NCBI GenBank assembly: GCA_023055505.1 | Contig: JALIRH010000061.1 | Span: forward strand, 1,139,501 to 1,203,500 | Direction of reading: 5' to 3' | Length of the DNA stretch: 64,000 bases | From: Callipepla californica brunnescens | Taxonomy: Eukaryota > Chordata > Aves > Galliformes > Odontophoridae | Shown here: positions 1 to 11,334 of the stretch, piece after piece | Layout of the letters: every line of letters starts with the position of its first letter | How positions within the stretch are numbered: the first letter of the stretch is position 1 | Program-made: the position numbers and the translations under genes | Notes under the pieces: model-generated | What the model saw: only the letters and a program-made list of their open reading frames with translations | Told to the model about the DNA's origin: nothing | Databases searched by the model: none

Positions 1-178
1 TGAAAAGCATAATGAGCAGCTAATACTGGTGACTGTGTTGAAAAATAGTATTTTGTAGCTGAGAATTTGCTATATCAAATAGTGTTATTGTGCTATATTG
101 TATCTATACAATATCTATATTGTATCTATTACAGTCTTCATGGAAATAAATAGGAGGCATTACTTTCAGAACAACCTG
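1..178 (+). mobile_element. Galluhop-type mariner, 3' end (window-truncated)
   Basis: This is the 3' end of a Tc1/mariner DNA transposon on the plus strand; the rest lies before the window. Around positions 28-51 the reading frame gives a decayed form of the mariner transposase C-terminus (G-D-C-V-E-K-stop; the usual tail is GDYVEK). It is followed by a short 3' UTR and a terminal inverted repeat near 153-178 containing GGCATTACTTTCAGA. Upstream codons in the same frame hold several stops, so the copy is dead. It aligns base by base with the reverse complement of 1268-1420, apart from an AT-rich insertion of about 30 bases near 95-130. The family name is from memory; assignment to mariner is much firmer than to Galluhop itself. 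Confidence 0.75.
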
Positions 179-1267
179 TGTAGAATTTCTCCTGTATTAG
201 TTAACCTTATAAAGCATTAAACTTGTCCTCCACTTGCCAAATTAAATCACATCTATTCACAGCAGCTTATTCATATCAGGGCTGACCATATTTTAAAAAT
301 AGTCTCCCCCAAAAAGCAGTATATGATCATTTGAGAGAGATCAAGAATGTATGATAGCTTTATAATGGGCTTAGAATTATATTTTTGGGATTCTCTCTGT
401 CTAGAATAATGAAAATAAGATTACAGCTAGGGGAGCCAATCTGAGCTGCTTGAGCAATTATCGACCAGTCTAATAAAAGTTTTGGCAGGTAAATGGGTGG
501 AGGACAGATATTCTAGTAGAAATTATTACTGTTTCCTCAGAGTTCCCCTAGCTGCTTCCTTTCTTTTTCGCATTTCTCTTGTCTCCTTTAAAAATACTTT
601 CAGCTTCAAGATTGCTTTAAAAACAGGCATTAAAAATCCAAAATTATTTATCTGCTTCATATACAGATGTTGTGATATGGCTGCTACTTTTCATAGGCTA
701 TTTTCAAATACTGAGATATTTGGCTGAGACAACAGGTGGTGGCCCATCTTCCTTCTTATTCATTTCAAGAGTAGGGAGTGTCACTCATTTTGCAGCTCAC
801 TCACAATACTCCAGAAAAATTACCTTTTTAGGATTCTCCAGTTACCATGAACAGTATGTGGCAACAATGCCCTCTGCATTTAAAAATATACCCTTAAAAT
901 CCTAACTCCAGTAGGCTTGCTCCTACTGTCTGAAGCTGGAGTTGCTTCAAAATCTGTCACTACTGCAAGTAAAACTGAGGGTAAAGACTTGAAGCAGAGT
1001 ATATGCTAGACAAGGAATTAGAAGGTGCTTGTTGTCTTTTCTTACTCTTTCTGCTTCTCTTCCCAGGCCTCACCTATATAGTTTCAGTCAAAACTCCATA
1101 GTTGCCTGAACTGTCTTGCTCTTCTTTCTCCCATCTGCTGCTGACCAGCGACTTTAGACAAGATATGAGATGTGTCCCTGTCAGATTGTTGTCTTGTCCA
1201 GTTTCCTAAAATATCCACTCTTAAAATTTTAAGTCCAGACATTATACAGGAGGAGAATACCACACAG
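179..1267. other. Spacer between the two mariner pieces
   Basis: This is AT-rich sequence of about 1.1 kb between the inverted mariner 3' ends. Short open frames at 482-905 and 1084-1272 show no recognisable domain, and no splice-flanked exon was seen. Confidence 0.5.
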
Positions 1268-1781
1268 GTCATTCTGGAAGTAATGCCTTCTAATTATTTC
1301 CATGGTAACAAAAATAAATACAGAGAGCATAGTAACAATATTTGGTAGAGCAAATTTGCAGTTACAAAACACTATTTTTTCAACATAGTCACCACTGTTA
1401 GTTGATCATTTTCACCAATGATAAACAAGAGCATGCATGCTGAACTCATAAAAATTTGCACCAGCGGACGTGACCCACAGCCTCACTGCACTCACATCTA
1501 CTGTTTGGTCTCCATAAATATTCAGCAAGCATTAGTGAATGTCAGTGGATGATATTTTTTTTTCCCTGTGGAATTCAGTAACACATCTTTACTTCACACA
1601 CACTTCCATGTTAGATGCCATTTCGTCAGACTGCCCCTCTATGCCATTTGTCACAAGGCAGCAAAATGTAACCTCATATTGTCAGGAAGATTCAGCCTCT
1701 GCTACCATACCACCATCACCATTCACCTCTGATGCTGTGGACCAGCATAATAAAATACAACGCATTTCTCTCAGTGCAGCC
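1268..1781 (-). mobile_element. Internally deleted Galluhop-type mariner
   Basis: This is a mariner copy on the minus strand, about 0.5 kb instead of the usual 1.2-1.3 kb. Both termini are visible: GGTCATTCTGGAAGTAATGCC at the left (1268-1288) and a diverged inverted match ending GCAGCC at the right (about 1758-1781). Reading the minus strand, a transposase start lies near 1623. A helix-turn-helix segment with Y-G-D-Q-T-V-D-V-S follows near 1487-1514. It then jumps, at about 1465-1470, straight to the C-terminal tail ending G-D-Y-V-E-K near 1379-1396. The catalytic DDD core is missing. Several stops, including TGA where CGA is expected, and a one-base insertion after the tail show it is non-functional. 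A flanking TA duplication is not clear. Confidence 0.75.
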
Positions 1782-4700
1782 TTTGCTCATCCTGAACTCT
1801 TCAGGGCTCTCTTCAGCAGAAAGCTTAAGGGAGGAAGGAACATCTATTACATAAAAGCATAAAGTACACTGATAATACACTATCTGACTTATCTTAATAT
1901 ACTATCTGACATCTTCTAAGACTTCTATTTCTTCACCAAGCACTTTTATTTCCTGAATCTGATGGAAAGTACCCAACTTTTATGGAAAGTCATTTATTTT
2001 TTATTTTTTTTATACTTACTTTCCTTATTTCTTATTTCTGCATAAGTGGGATATCTTCTTACCTTGCTCTGTCCCCATGTGGAGTCCTGGTGAAACTTTC
2101 TTTAATGTTTGGTGTGCAGGTTTGGTTGGGAGTTGAATCCCCTTATGGTAGTGCTAAAACAAGCATGAGGTCCTCATGTTCTTAAAAATCAGAACAGTTA
2201 GAAGAGTCTCACCAGTCCCCCTATAGTCCCAATCTGCTTGCCAATGACCCCAAGTAATGAAGACTACTTGGGTCTTGAATAAAATTGTTTTTATCACAAA
2301 AGTGGAAAAACTGAAAAATAAAATCTATATTTGTTCACACATAGTACCTGAAGTGTCTTGCTAATGAAAGAACTCCGGAGAGATTTTAAATTTGTGTTTG
2401 AATTTTCTAGAGATCCAATTAAATGGGATTCACACAGCTTCCAATATAGTTCCATCCTGAATGGGAAAACAGAATAGCAAAAAACCCTCCAACATTTTAT
2501 TTTGAAAACAGAAAGGAAAGCAAATAAATGTAAAAGAAAACAAGAAATGAAAAGCTTCGCTGGAATGAAATCCTGGCTATGACTCTATTTGTTTCTAAAG
2601 TTGCCAAGAATTTTAGTTACAGTTAATTTAGCTCGTTTACATTTTTTTTTTCTTCTCAGTAAGAACACAAGTTAAGAAAAAGAATCAAATTCATCCTTGG
2701 AATAATCCCAAATATCAGTGTTTTGTTTTGATCCTATTTGATCATAAAATAGAAAGTTTAATGGATAAGTTCTATCATTCCCTTTATGTCCTTCTGTTTG
2801 GCATGAAGTCTTCAGAATGGACTCCTTCATAACGCTATTCACATAGAAGTGTTATTCAGTGGCTTCTGCTAAGTCTCAGTGTGAAGACAGGTTAGCGAAG
2901 ATAAGAGGAAAAAAAAAAGGCAGCAGAAACAAGTTGAATCAAACAATGTGAGCCTAAACAGTGAATCAGTTGGATCTTACAGGGTGATCTTCATGTCCTG
3001 TTTATATATTGAATTACATTTTCTGTAAGTGTATTCAGATATCTAAGAAATTAATGTGCATGTAATTTCTGACTATCAATATGAAAGCACACATTATGTA
3101 ACAAAAGAATAGTATTTTAGAAGAGTTTTAACCTGAAATCTTTTAGTCCCTTTTCAGCAAAAGGCAGTTGCCAAGAATAGGATAATTTCCAACAAGGCTG
3201 TTTCAAAATTGGTATTTATTACATTATCCAGTGGTTTTGTGATGGGATTAAAAGTCCAGTGAGTACAAGGTCAAGTCTACAAAAGGAATGTACTTCTGAC
3301 CTTCTTTGGACTTTATAGTACTCTACCAATCACAGACAATAGTCTAGGTAGCTCATTGCACATTTTCTTTACTTTTCATTATGATAATTCTTGGGTTTTC
3401 CACACCAAAAACACTCCTAATTCACTAGAAGGAAGAAAAGCAAACTGTGTCATCCTGTTGCTCTCTATATTGCACAGTATCCTCCTCTAACCACCTGGTC
3501 TCCAGAGCTGTGGTGCTAACAAAGGAATCAAGTCCTGGGAATTTGCAGAGCACAGCTGATTTCACACGTTTTATTTTAACTGTTTTAACTAACATTTCCT
3601 TGTTGAAATGATCAGTTGTCAGTTTGCCTTATTCCTTTAATATCTCACTGTAGAACCTAAATAAAACAACATATGTGCACTCTGTCCTGATCACAGTCTG
3701 GGAGAAACCAGCCACAGATTTAAGCAGGGCTTTTGCAGGAACATACTGTACAAAATCTCAGCCTCACAGATATTGTGAAACTAATCAGAAGCTTAAGTTT
3801 CAGGCTTTTTAGATGACTGCCCCTTAGCCAGAAACAATGTTGTATTTAAATCTTTTCCTCTAGGCAGTAAGGGAATGCAGAAATTGTCATTATGCTGACA
3901 AATGGCACGCTAGGGCTGTACTACCACATGCAAAGATGGATAAAGGATGAGTTATCTGCTGCCAAATTGTTTGCGTCTTTGGAGTACTGAATATGATAGT
4001 AGAAAGTAGCACTGTTTTGTCTACATTTAGAATAACTGATTCAGATATCCAAGTAAGATTTGTTCAGAAGAAAATAAATCCCTTTGAAAGTTACGTTGGT
4101 TAACTGTATGCTTTTTTTCATGGTTATTCCTTCTGTAGTATTGCACATCTTCCCATCTCTCTCTAGAGAGAAATGTAGAGACATTCCAAAACTGTTGGGA
4201 GGCCTTGTGCTAACAATTATATTTCATTTTAGAAAAAAACTGTGTAAAGCAATGTTGTCTTTTCCTGGGTTTAGGAACAGATGCCTATCAGCATCTGCAT
4301 GAAAGTGTTGGTGGGAAAGTTTGATAACACGATCACTAAGTCCTCGTGCCTAGAAATATTTTTGCCTCATTTTTTGAGGATGACACCTTCCTGAGCTACT
4401 GTTCAAATGCTATGCTCTTATTCACGTCTGTGATATGGATGTCAGAAGATATTATTTAAACTTTAAAACTATTTTTCCAGTTAGATAATCTAAGACAGAC
4501 TGCTGTACATCAAAATCCAGAAGCATACCATCTTTCTACATGTATCTACTTTTTTTGTCCTTCTAAATCAACCCTGATTAGTCTCCAAAATAAAAACTGG
4601 CTTTACAGATTCTTTGCTAATTGAAATAGCTGATAGGACTTTTGCATTTCTTTTGAATGTCAGCTGATCTATGTAGCTGCAAAAATGAATTGGACAAAAT

Positions 4701-7007
4701 CTATCAGAGACAGCGGTCGGTGTGCTGAACAAAAGGAAAAGCCAGATATAATTGAACAATAAATAAGTGTTGTTGATAGGAAGAAGTATTCCATTTTTTT
4801 TCTTCAGAGTAATATAGTAGCTTGAATCAACTGAAGACAAGAAAGAAGTAGAAGGAAGTGAAGCTAGAACTAATGACTGTGTAAGTTAAATTTAACACTG
4901 ATGCATACCTTTTGTTTGTGTTATTTGCATAAAATCCGTAGAATCTGGACTCTTTAAAATAATGTGAAAATACACATTAACTTTATAATTCTGTCACACT
5001 CAACTGCATTTTACTTTGCCTTTCAATGAACAGGGATGTAGTGTATACACAAAGACATTCATTCCAACACAGATGTTGTGTTGTCATTCAGTGCATTTAA
5101 AATTCGTAGTTCATTTTATGGACTGTCTTTCTGTCTCTGGCCAAGCAACTTACTTCAGTTGAGATTTAAAACAAAGACTTGTTTAAAATACAAAAGGTTC
5201 TGAGGAAAGAACACTCCTTCATTTGACTAGTGAATGTGGGTGCTGGTTTCTTTTTTTCCTCTGGTGGGAATGTCTCTTGGAAATTTGAAAAGCACAGCTG
5301 GGAGATCCAACCTCTTAGCCTCCAGCATAGGCTGCCTGCACAGACGCTGTATTTGTTAGCCAATGCTATACATGCTAAAGAAGACAGAGATCTAGTGACT
5401 TTCTGCTTGAAAGAGCCTGAGGCATCCTCACTTGAGTCTACATAGCATATGCTGAGGAGATCAGACAGTTCAGCCAAAGGCAGACATTATTGTACTGGTT
5501 GTACAAGTGTGCAACATAGGCTTAGTCCCTTTGTGATATCCTATCAGAGCAGTATCATCTTATATTGTTGAATATTAGCTATCTTGACAATATTAGTTCA
5601 AAATGAGTACAGTGTGGCACCAAACTGGAGTATTCCACTCATTAGTGGTTAGCACCTTACTTCCAACTTGTACTCAGAAAAGAAAACTGAGAATCCATAT
5701 TATCAATGCAGATTATCTGGAATTAGTCTAATACATGAGATATAAAGCTTTCTATGCTCACACTTAAGCTGTGAGCATCTCATCTTGGCCATATTTGGTC
5801 TACTACCAATGAATGAAGAAATCTGTCATCTGTGGATACCTTAACAGAACTAATATCTTCCAAATAAATGTCTGAGTAAAAATAAACGACTAAGGAGAAG
5901 GTCTGTTCATTGCATTACTCCAAAAATAGCTGTACATTAAAATAGAGTCAAGTGTTACACAAAGTGCCCTGGCAACAAGCACTAATACTGCTGTGAGTTG
6001 TAAGTCCCAGGAATGTAAAGGGAGTTGGGCAAACAAACTGAATTGCTAAGTTATAAACATAGGCTGCTGCAGAGAAAGGCAACAATCATAATGAAACATT
6101 TAAAGGAAACCTCATCATACCACAGATCTTCTGCACTTCCTTCAGGCAAAATATTACAGAGGTAATAAATGCTTTGAAAAGATTAGAAAAAGAAAACAGG
6201 GAACTTCAGCTGCATCAAAAAGCATTGCATAGTGGGAATAGTTTCCAGAATGTGATGGTAGGTAAGCATTTTCTAGTGCTGGCAGGAAGAAAAAAGGAGT
6301 TTTCAGCATTTTAGATACTGGTTGCTGCTTTTAATCCTGTATTATTCTCAGCTGCCAGTGAGAAAATTTTACCTCTGGTGATGTACTCTGATGAAATATG
6401 AATCTCCCTCTAGAGTTTCATGTCTCAATTTCTTCTGTTCCATTAATAAAAATAAATTTAAACAGTGATAAATCATTGACAATATTCATTGACAAATAAT
6501 TCTGTCAAATTAATATTTTAGATGCCTTTTCAGATTGTTCTTACAATAAGGAAAATAATTTTGAAGTGATTAAGCTTCAGAGTGCTTTCTGTGCGGGGTG
6601 CTGACAAAAAAATACAGCAAATAGTTACAGATTTGTTTTGGAGGGAAGATCAACGACAGTAACGTATTTCATTAAACATAGTTTATAGCGATTCATAGCC
6701 TATTTCCTAGAGTATTATACTGAATATACTGAATACAGGATCACAGTGTTTTACAAACACGATTCATGCAGAACTATCAGCAGTTAGAGGCTGCTTGTTC
6801 TGCATATCTAAACTTCTAGAAAGCAGTTAGTTGTAGTCCTATCTGATAAACTCGAGAAAACTAATCTATTAGTTCAGAAAAGACAAACAAACACTCAGAT
6901 TTTGGCCTTAATAAGCCTTTTAAAGGATCTTGCTAATTGTATAGATATAGTCATAGCTACAGGTGTACATACAGATGTTTTTAAGACATCTTTTGAACTT
7001 CTCTAGT
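1782..7007. other. AT-rich non-coding stretch, nothing recognised
   Basis: There are no recognisable repeats beyond short T runs (for example about 2640-2651) and no coding signal. Open frames up to 103 codons (for example 5166-5477 minus) look like chance: both strands are open in the same interval and neither protein resembles a known family. Confidence 0.5.
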
Positions 7008-7168
7008 CTAGGGTGCTCCTTCATTGGAAGTGTTAAAGGCTAAAATAGGTAGTACTTTGGAAAGCCTGATCCAGAGAGAGGTGTCTCTGCTCATAGCAGG
7101 GGGCTTGGAACTACATGATCTTTAAGGTTCCTTCCAATCCAAACTATTCTGATTCTATGATTCAATTA
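7008..7168 (+). mobile_element. CR1 LINE, 3' end fragment
   Basis: This is the 3' terminus of a chicken-repeat-1 non-LTR retrotransposon. It has the typical tail order: GGAAGTGTTAAAGGC, then GGGGGCTTGGAACTACATGATC, then TTTAAGGTTCCTTCCAATCC, ending in ATTCTGATTCTATGATTC. Only non-coding 3' UTR is left; 5' truncation is normal for CR1, which is copied from its 3' end. The middle part (TGGATGGGG... of intact copies) is diverged, so this is an old copy. Confidence 0.9.
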
Positions 7169-7837
7169 TTCTATTATTCAGTTTGTGACTTGATCTGGAA
7201 AAATAGGAACAGACAATAAATGAATATTCATTTAAACAACAATGACAAAAAGTGCCTTTTTGTCACCTTTTTTCACCTTTGAAAACTGCCAGGAGTTTCA
7301 GGGCAGAATTTTTACTACGGTTGTAAATAAATGATAATTAGCTTTAATAACACTGAGGTTTCACATGCTCTATTTTTTAAATATTCAATTATTTTTGCCT
7401 CATATTAAAAATAGAACACGTTTCTCTGGAAAAATCTGAGTCTGCCTTATTTTCAGTGTCCCTTACTTAAAAGACTGATTTTATAATAATTATTGTTTGA
7501 AATGAAATAGATTTCAAGGGAGATATAGATCTATTGACTGTAAAACCATTATAGGCATTATTATCATCAAGTGAAACCTTTTTCAATATCACTTAACATA
7601 ATTAAAAATTATGAAAACAGAGCAGATGATATTCTGAAAATGAAAAAGAACTAAATAGTACAGTGAGTTCTTCTGACTGAGAACATGAGCATTGTTTGAA
7701 GGTTGGTAAGTGACTTTATGATCTAGGATGTTTGAGTATTTTTTACGTATTGTTTGCATAGCATAAAGGTGTCCTGACATGGTCATGGGGCTGCTGGACT
7801 CCCATGTGAAGCCAGGCTGGGGTGGCCCCATACCCAA
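7169..7837. other. Non-coding flank of the young LTR
   Basis: This is AT-rich sequence that becomes GC-richer over the last 80 bases (about 7760-7837), with no gene signal. Its last GC-rich part may be the other half of the repeat interrupted by the LTR insertion. Confidence 0.4.
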
Positions 7838-7842
7838 CACGG
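7838..7842. repeat. Target site duplication, left copy (CACGG)
   Basis: CACGG directly precedes the TG of the LTR at 7843 and is repeated exactly at 8890-8894, right after the terminal CA. Confidence 0.8.
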
Positions 7843-8889
7843 TGTGAAAGACAGAAACTGTTTTTTACTTTTGTTGTCTCAAAGCTTGCTTTACGAGGCC
7901 TTTCTGGCTATAAGACTCTAATTGACAACTGCAAATCACCTAGATGGTTGTTGCGGCGCCTCAGTATCTCTGTTTGTGGTTGTAAAGATAAGCAGAAATA
8001 GGGGCAAGCAGTCTTTTTCGGGGTATGGCTTGGAGAAGCTGACCACCGCAAAGGACAATAATACTTGTATGGCACCGAAGGTGCTATTCCCTGTTGATTT
8101 ATCTGTTGGGCCAGATGTGTTGGGTGGGCATCAATCAAACTAATGCCAGAACATGGAGGCAGCTAAAGAAAGCAGGACAGACATCCTGTTGTCCCAGCAA
8201 GATAACCAAACAGATGTCTCTCTTAAAACAAAACACCCACAGGAATGGTGAGGAGCTCTCCCCCTTCAAGGTTTGAAAATTTACAGCAAAATTGACCCTT
8301 AGGTTTAATCCCCTCGATAACCAGAGTTTGGAATGTGATGAATATGCATGTGCTATACCTTTAAATATGTATTCATTTCTCTCTTTGTGGTGCATGTTTG
8401 GTGGAGCAATCTCCCATGTACCCAGCGCTGTAATGGGGGGAATAGCCGCTTGACATAACTCATTGGTGTGTCGAGTTGCTCAGTTGGTTTTCTCGGCATC
8501 ACTAAACCAAAGACTTTGAAGAAGAGACTTCCCTGAGGGAAAAACCTCTTTGGAAGACCCCCCCTGCAAGGTGCCTGCTTGCTGCGAAACTTCCTGGCTT
8601 TCTCCCATACCCCGCAGAGATCAGACGAGTTCGTGAGTTCAACGGACTACAGACCTCGCCAGATCCATGGTGGTGATGCTCTCTCTTTCTCTCTCTTGCT
8701 TTCTGCCAAGTCTCCTTGCTTTTCATCTCTTTTCTATCGCCCACCTTCCCTTCCCCATATCCCTAAGCAACTAGTTATTGCAATAAACTGGTTGGGCTAA
8801 CATTTGACCTGCTGTGTCTTAATCTTGCCATTGGGTATACACATACATATAAAGAACCTAGTCTCCCTCCTTTATATTGGAGCGTGACA
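7843..8889 (+). mobile_element. Solo LTR of an avian endogenous retrovirus, young
   Basis: This is a 1,047-bp block starting TGTGAAAG and ending GTGACA, with the canonical TG...CA ends and an exact 5-bp target duplication CACGG on both sides. A polyadenylation signal AATAAA lies at 8782-8787 on the plus strand, which sets the orientation; it is followed by a GT/T-rich stretch. It is richer in GC and CpG than its surroundings. There is no second LTR, primer binding site or gag-pol-env nearby, so it is a solo LTR left by recombination between two LTRs. The 5-bp duplication fits an ERVL or ERV1 integrase better than 6-bp class II. I cannot name the family. Small open frames inside are not coding. 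Confidence 0.82.
8782..8787 (+). promoter_or_regulatory. LTR polyadenylation signal AATAAA
   Basis: This is a canonical AATAAA about 100 bases before the 3' end of the solo LTR, followed by GTTGGGCT and TGCTGTGTCTT, as expected of a cleavage site at the R/U5 border. Confidence 0.65.
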
Positions 8890-8894
8890 CACGG
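8890..8894. repeat. Target site duplication, right copy (CACGG)
   Basis: This matches 7838-7842 in 5 of 5 bases and directly follows the LTR terminus at 8889. Confidence 0.8.
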
Positions 8895-9624
8895 ATGGTT
8901 TAAATGGTCTCACAGCAGGGCATGGTGTGGCTCTGCAGACAAAATGGTGGTGAGTCTGGGAAAGTGGATTTTGGAATGGAAAAAGTACTAGGCAGCAGAG
9001 AGGGAAAAAGTACAAGAAATATCTCATTGAACACCAAAGTAGGAGATAAGAAGAGGTTAGGTTCTCCAGGTGCTGGTGCAAAAGCTTTCCTTGCAGCCCA
9101 TGTAGAGGACCAAGCATTCTCTGTGGTTCATGGAGGACCCCATGCAGGTGGGTATGCCACAAGAATTTGTGGCAGTGCTCATGGAGCAGCAGATTTAGCC
9201 TGAAAGGATGCAACCCACTGAATATTTGAGCAGAGAAAAAGTGCAAGGAGGAAGGAGCTGCAGAGGAATCCTCCTACGGACTGACCACAATCCCCAGCTT
9301 CCAACTCCCTGTGCTGCTCTGGGTGTGCAGTGGGCAGAGGACTCATAAATGAAAGAGTGAAGTTGAGCCTGGGCAAACAATAGGACTGTGGTAGTAAGCA
9401 TGTGTTTTATATACTGCTCAGTTTTAACTGACAGTTAATTAATTGATTTTCCCCAAGAGGCATCTCTTTAGTCCATGATGATAACTGATAAATGCCCTCC
9501 CTGTCTTCATCTTGTTCCATGAGCTTTTGTATTTTGTTTTCTCCCCCTTTCTCATTGAGGAAGGAGAGTGACAGAACAGCTGGGTGGGCATCTCTCAGCT
9601 GACCACAGTCAATACACAACACCA
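8895..9624 (-). mobile_element. Old avian LTR-like repeat, diverged
   Basis: This is a GC-richer block. From memory it follows the reverse complement of a very abundant avian repeat that begins TGTGGTGGGTTGACC. Matching landmarks on the plus strand are GCAGCCCATGTAGAGGACC (about 9095), CATGGAGGACCCCATGCAGG, GTGAAGTTGAGCCTGGG (about 9358), TTAATTAATTGATTTTCCCC and GAGTGACAGAACAGCTG near the right end. I read it as a minus-strand LTR (ERVL-like) because the remembered family has TG...CA ends; the alternative is a CR1 5' UTR piece. It is diverged and much older than the neighbouring solo LTR. The left limit is uncertain. The open frames inside (for example 8872-9246 minus) are by-products. Confidence 0.5.
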
Positions 9625-10995
9625 TAGTGTGTTATTTTCCTGGTACAACAGTACAATTTTCCAAGTTTTGATTAGTAGAGTCTGGGTTTCAGATGGTGAT
9701 AGTTCAGTGTCTGCAGCATCCTATAAGTGTTGCAAAGTGCAGTTAGTAATTTATTGCCAAAGAAACTGTTTCTAATTGCACTTCTGTGGCTCATACTAGT
9801 CAAGGCTCACATATCCACAAACCTTCATCTGTTTCCAGATTCTTAACATGACTGTATGAGTGGTAGCAAGCATAACACTAGTGTTGGATATCAAACAGTA
9901 AAATATGGCGTCTGACATGTGCAGTGACTGGAATACAAAGATCGAACATCATTCTTCCCCATGCAAGTATTTTGTTGTTCCCATTATAGTTTACCACTAA
10001 TTCTTGTAGTGGTTACCACCTTATTTACCATTTTAATCATGACCTTCTTAACTGGTGATTAATCTATAAGTTAAGCATACAATCAAGTACCAGCAATATT
10101 TATTATCACACATTCAGTTCATGCACTTGCTACAAAGCAGCTAATAATAAATTATGAAATTTCCTTGTCTAAATGTATCCACTGCATTGCACATCATTGT
10201 CTCCATACAGGTGCCAACCATGGATTCATATTAAAGCATGTAGTAGCATATACTAATCAAATAATTATCTAAACAGCAAAAATTTCACTAAGGTTGTTTT
10301 CATATAACAACACTACTATGGGCTGTTCTTATTCATGTAATCCAAGTCCTTCCTTCCTATATTGTTTTCTGCATTTAACATGGCAGTTTTCTTGATAGCC
10401 TGAATTTTATTTCACCTTTGCATAGTCAAATTCTGTCTTTCTTCAGATTATGAGGTATTGTTGAAACTCATGAATAATTTCTTAACAGAAAGTTAGTTTT
10501 TGCAAAATAGGGTATAAAAATATAAAGACCTCAAGAAAAACAAAAATACTTTGAGACTATCAAATACATTTGGAATCTGTTTGCAAGCATGAGTGATATA
10601 CAATATTTAATGAAATATAAAGTCTGTCTCAGAAAAGACAAGCGTAACTTTGACCTCATTAAAGAGAAAGCAAAGCTATTTGTAGAACATCAAGATATTA
10701 TTTGGCTATAATCAAACATGAATATTTCAGTCTTTTTTAACTAACTTGTGTTTAACAAATATAATATTTACCGAAAAAACAGTTTATTGTAAGGATTGCA
10801 CACTGTAGCAGGTGTTTTAAACTATGGAGTGAGCTGGTGACAATAACTGGTCTTTAAAAGTGTTCCCTTTAACTTTTTTATATATTTAACCTTCCATGGA
10901 AGAAATAAGTAATATAACTCAGCTTTATCATTATGTAAAGTATTTTCTGCTTTCTTATCTCCTATGTTACACAATTCTATGGAGAAACTGTCTCA
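9625..10995. other. AT-rich non-coding stretch, nothing recognised
   Basis: No gene, RNA or repeat family was recognised, and no open frame here has a plausible domain. Confidence 0.5.
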
Positions 10996-10999
10996 TATG

Positions 11000-11204
11000 A
11001 AGAACCATTTATGGTTATTCACCAGAGGGTGGTTGGGTACTGGAACAGGATCCTCAGGGCATAAATCACAGAACCAAATGCAGGAATTCAAGAAATATAT
11101 GGACATTTCTCTCAGGCACTGGATTCTTTCTTTATGTTTTAGGAGTTGAAATCCATAATTCTTGCAGGGCCCTTTCAATCAGGATTTCCTATGATTCTGT
11201 GATA
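11000..11204 (+). mobile_element. CR1 LINE, 3' UTR fragment
   Basis: This is a diverged CR1 tail on the plus strand. It resembles the expected order: a stretch equivalent to the 'gctgcccagagg' segment (ACCAGAGGGTGGTTGGGTACTGG), then TCTCAGGCACTGG, then GGAGTTGAAATCCATAATTC, and finally GGGCCCTTTCAATCAGG followed by CCTATGATTCTGTGATA. No coding part remains. Confidence 0.75.
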
Positions 11205-11334
11205 TTTTTACATTTGATCAAACAAATGCACAAAAGACTACATTTTTTTAGACTCATTGACTCATTACCTTACTTGAAGAGAAGTTTAACTTCATTCAGG
11301 AACAGTGATCCATTCCTATCTTTTTCTTATGGAA

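Noticed and set aside
8872..9401. Several open frames on both strands, up to 124 codons
   Set aside because: They overlap one another in a GC-richer, decayed LTR-like repeat, show no domain, and are explained by fewer AT-rich stop codons.
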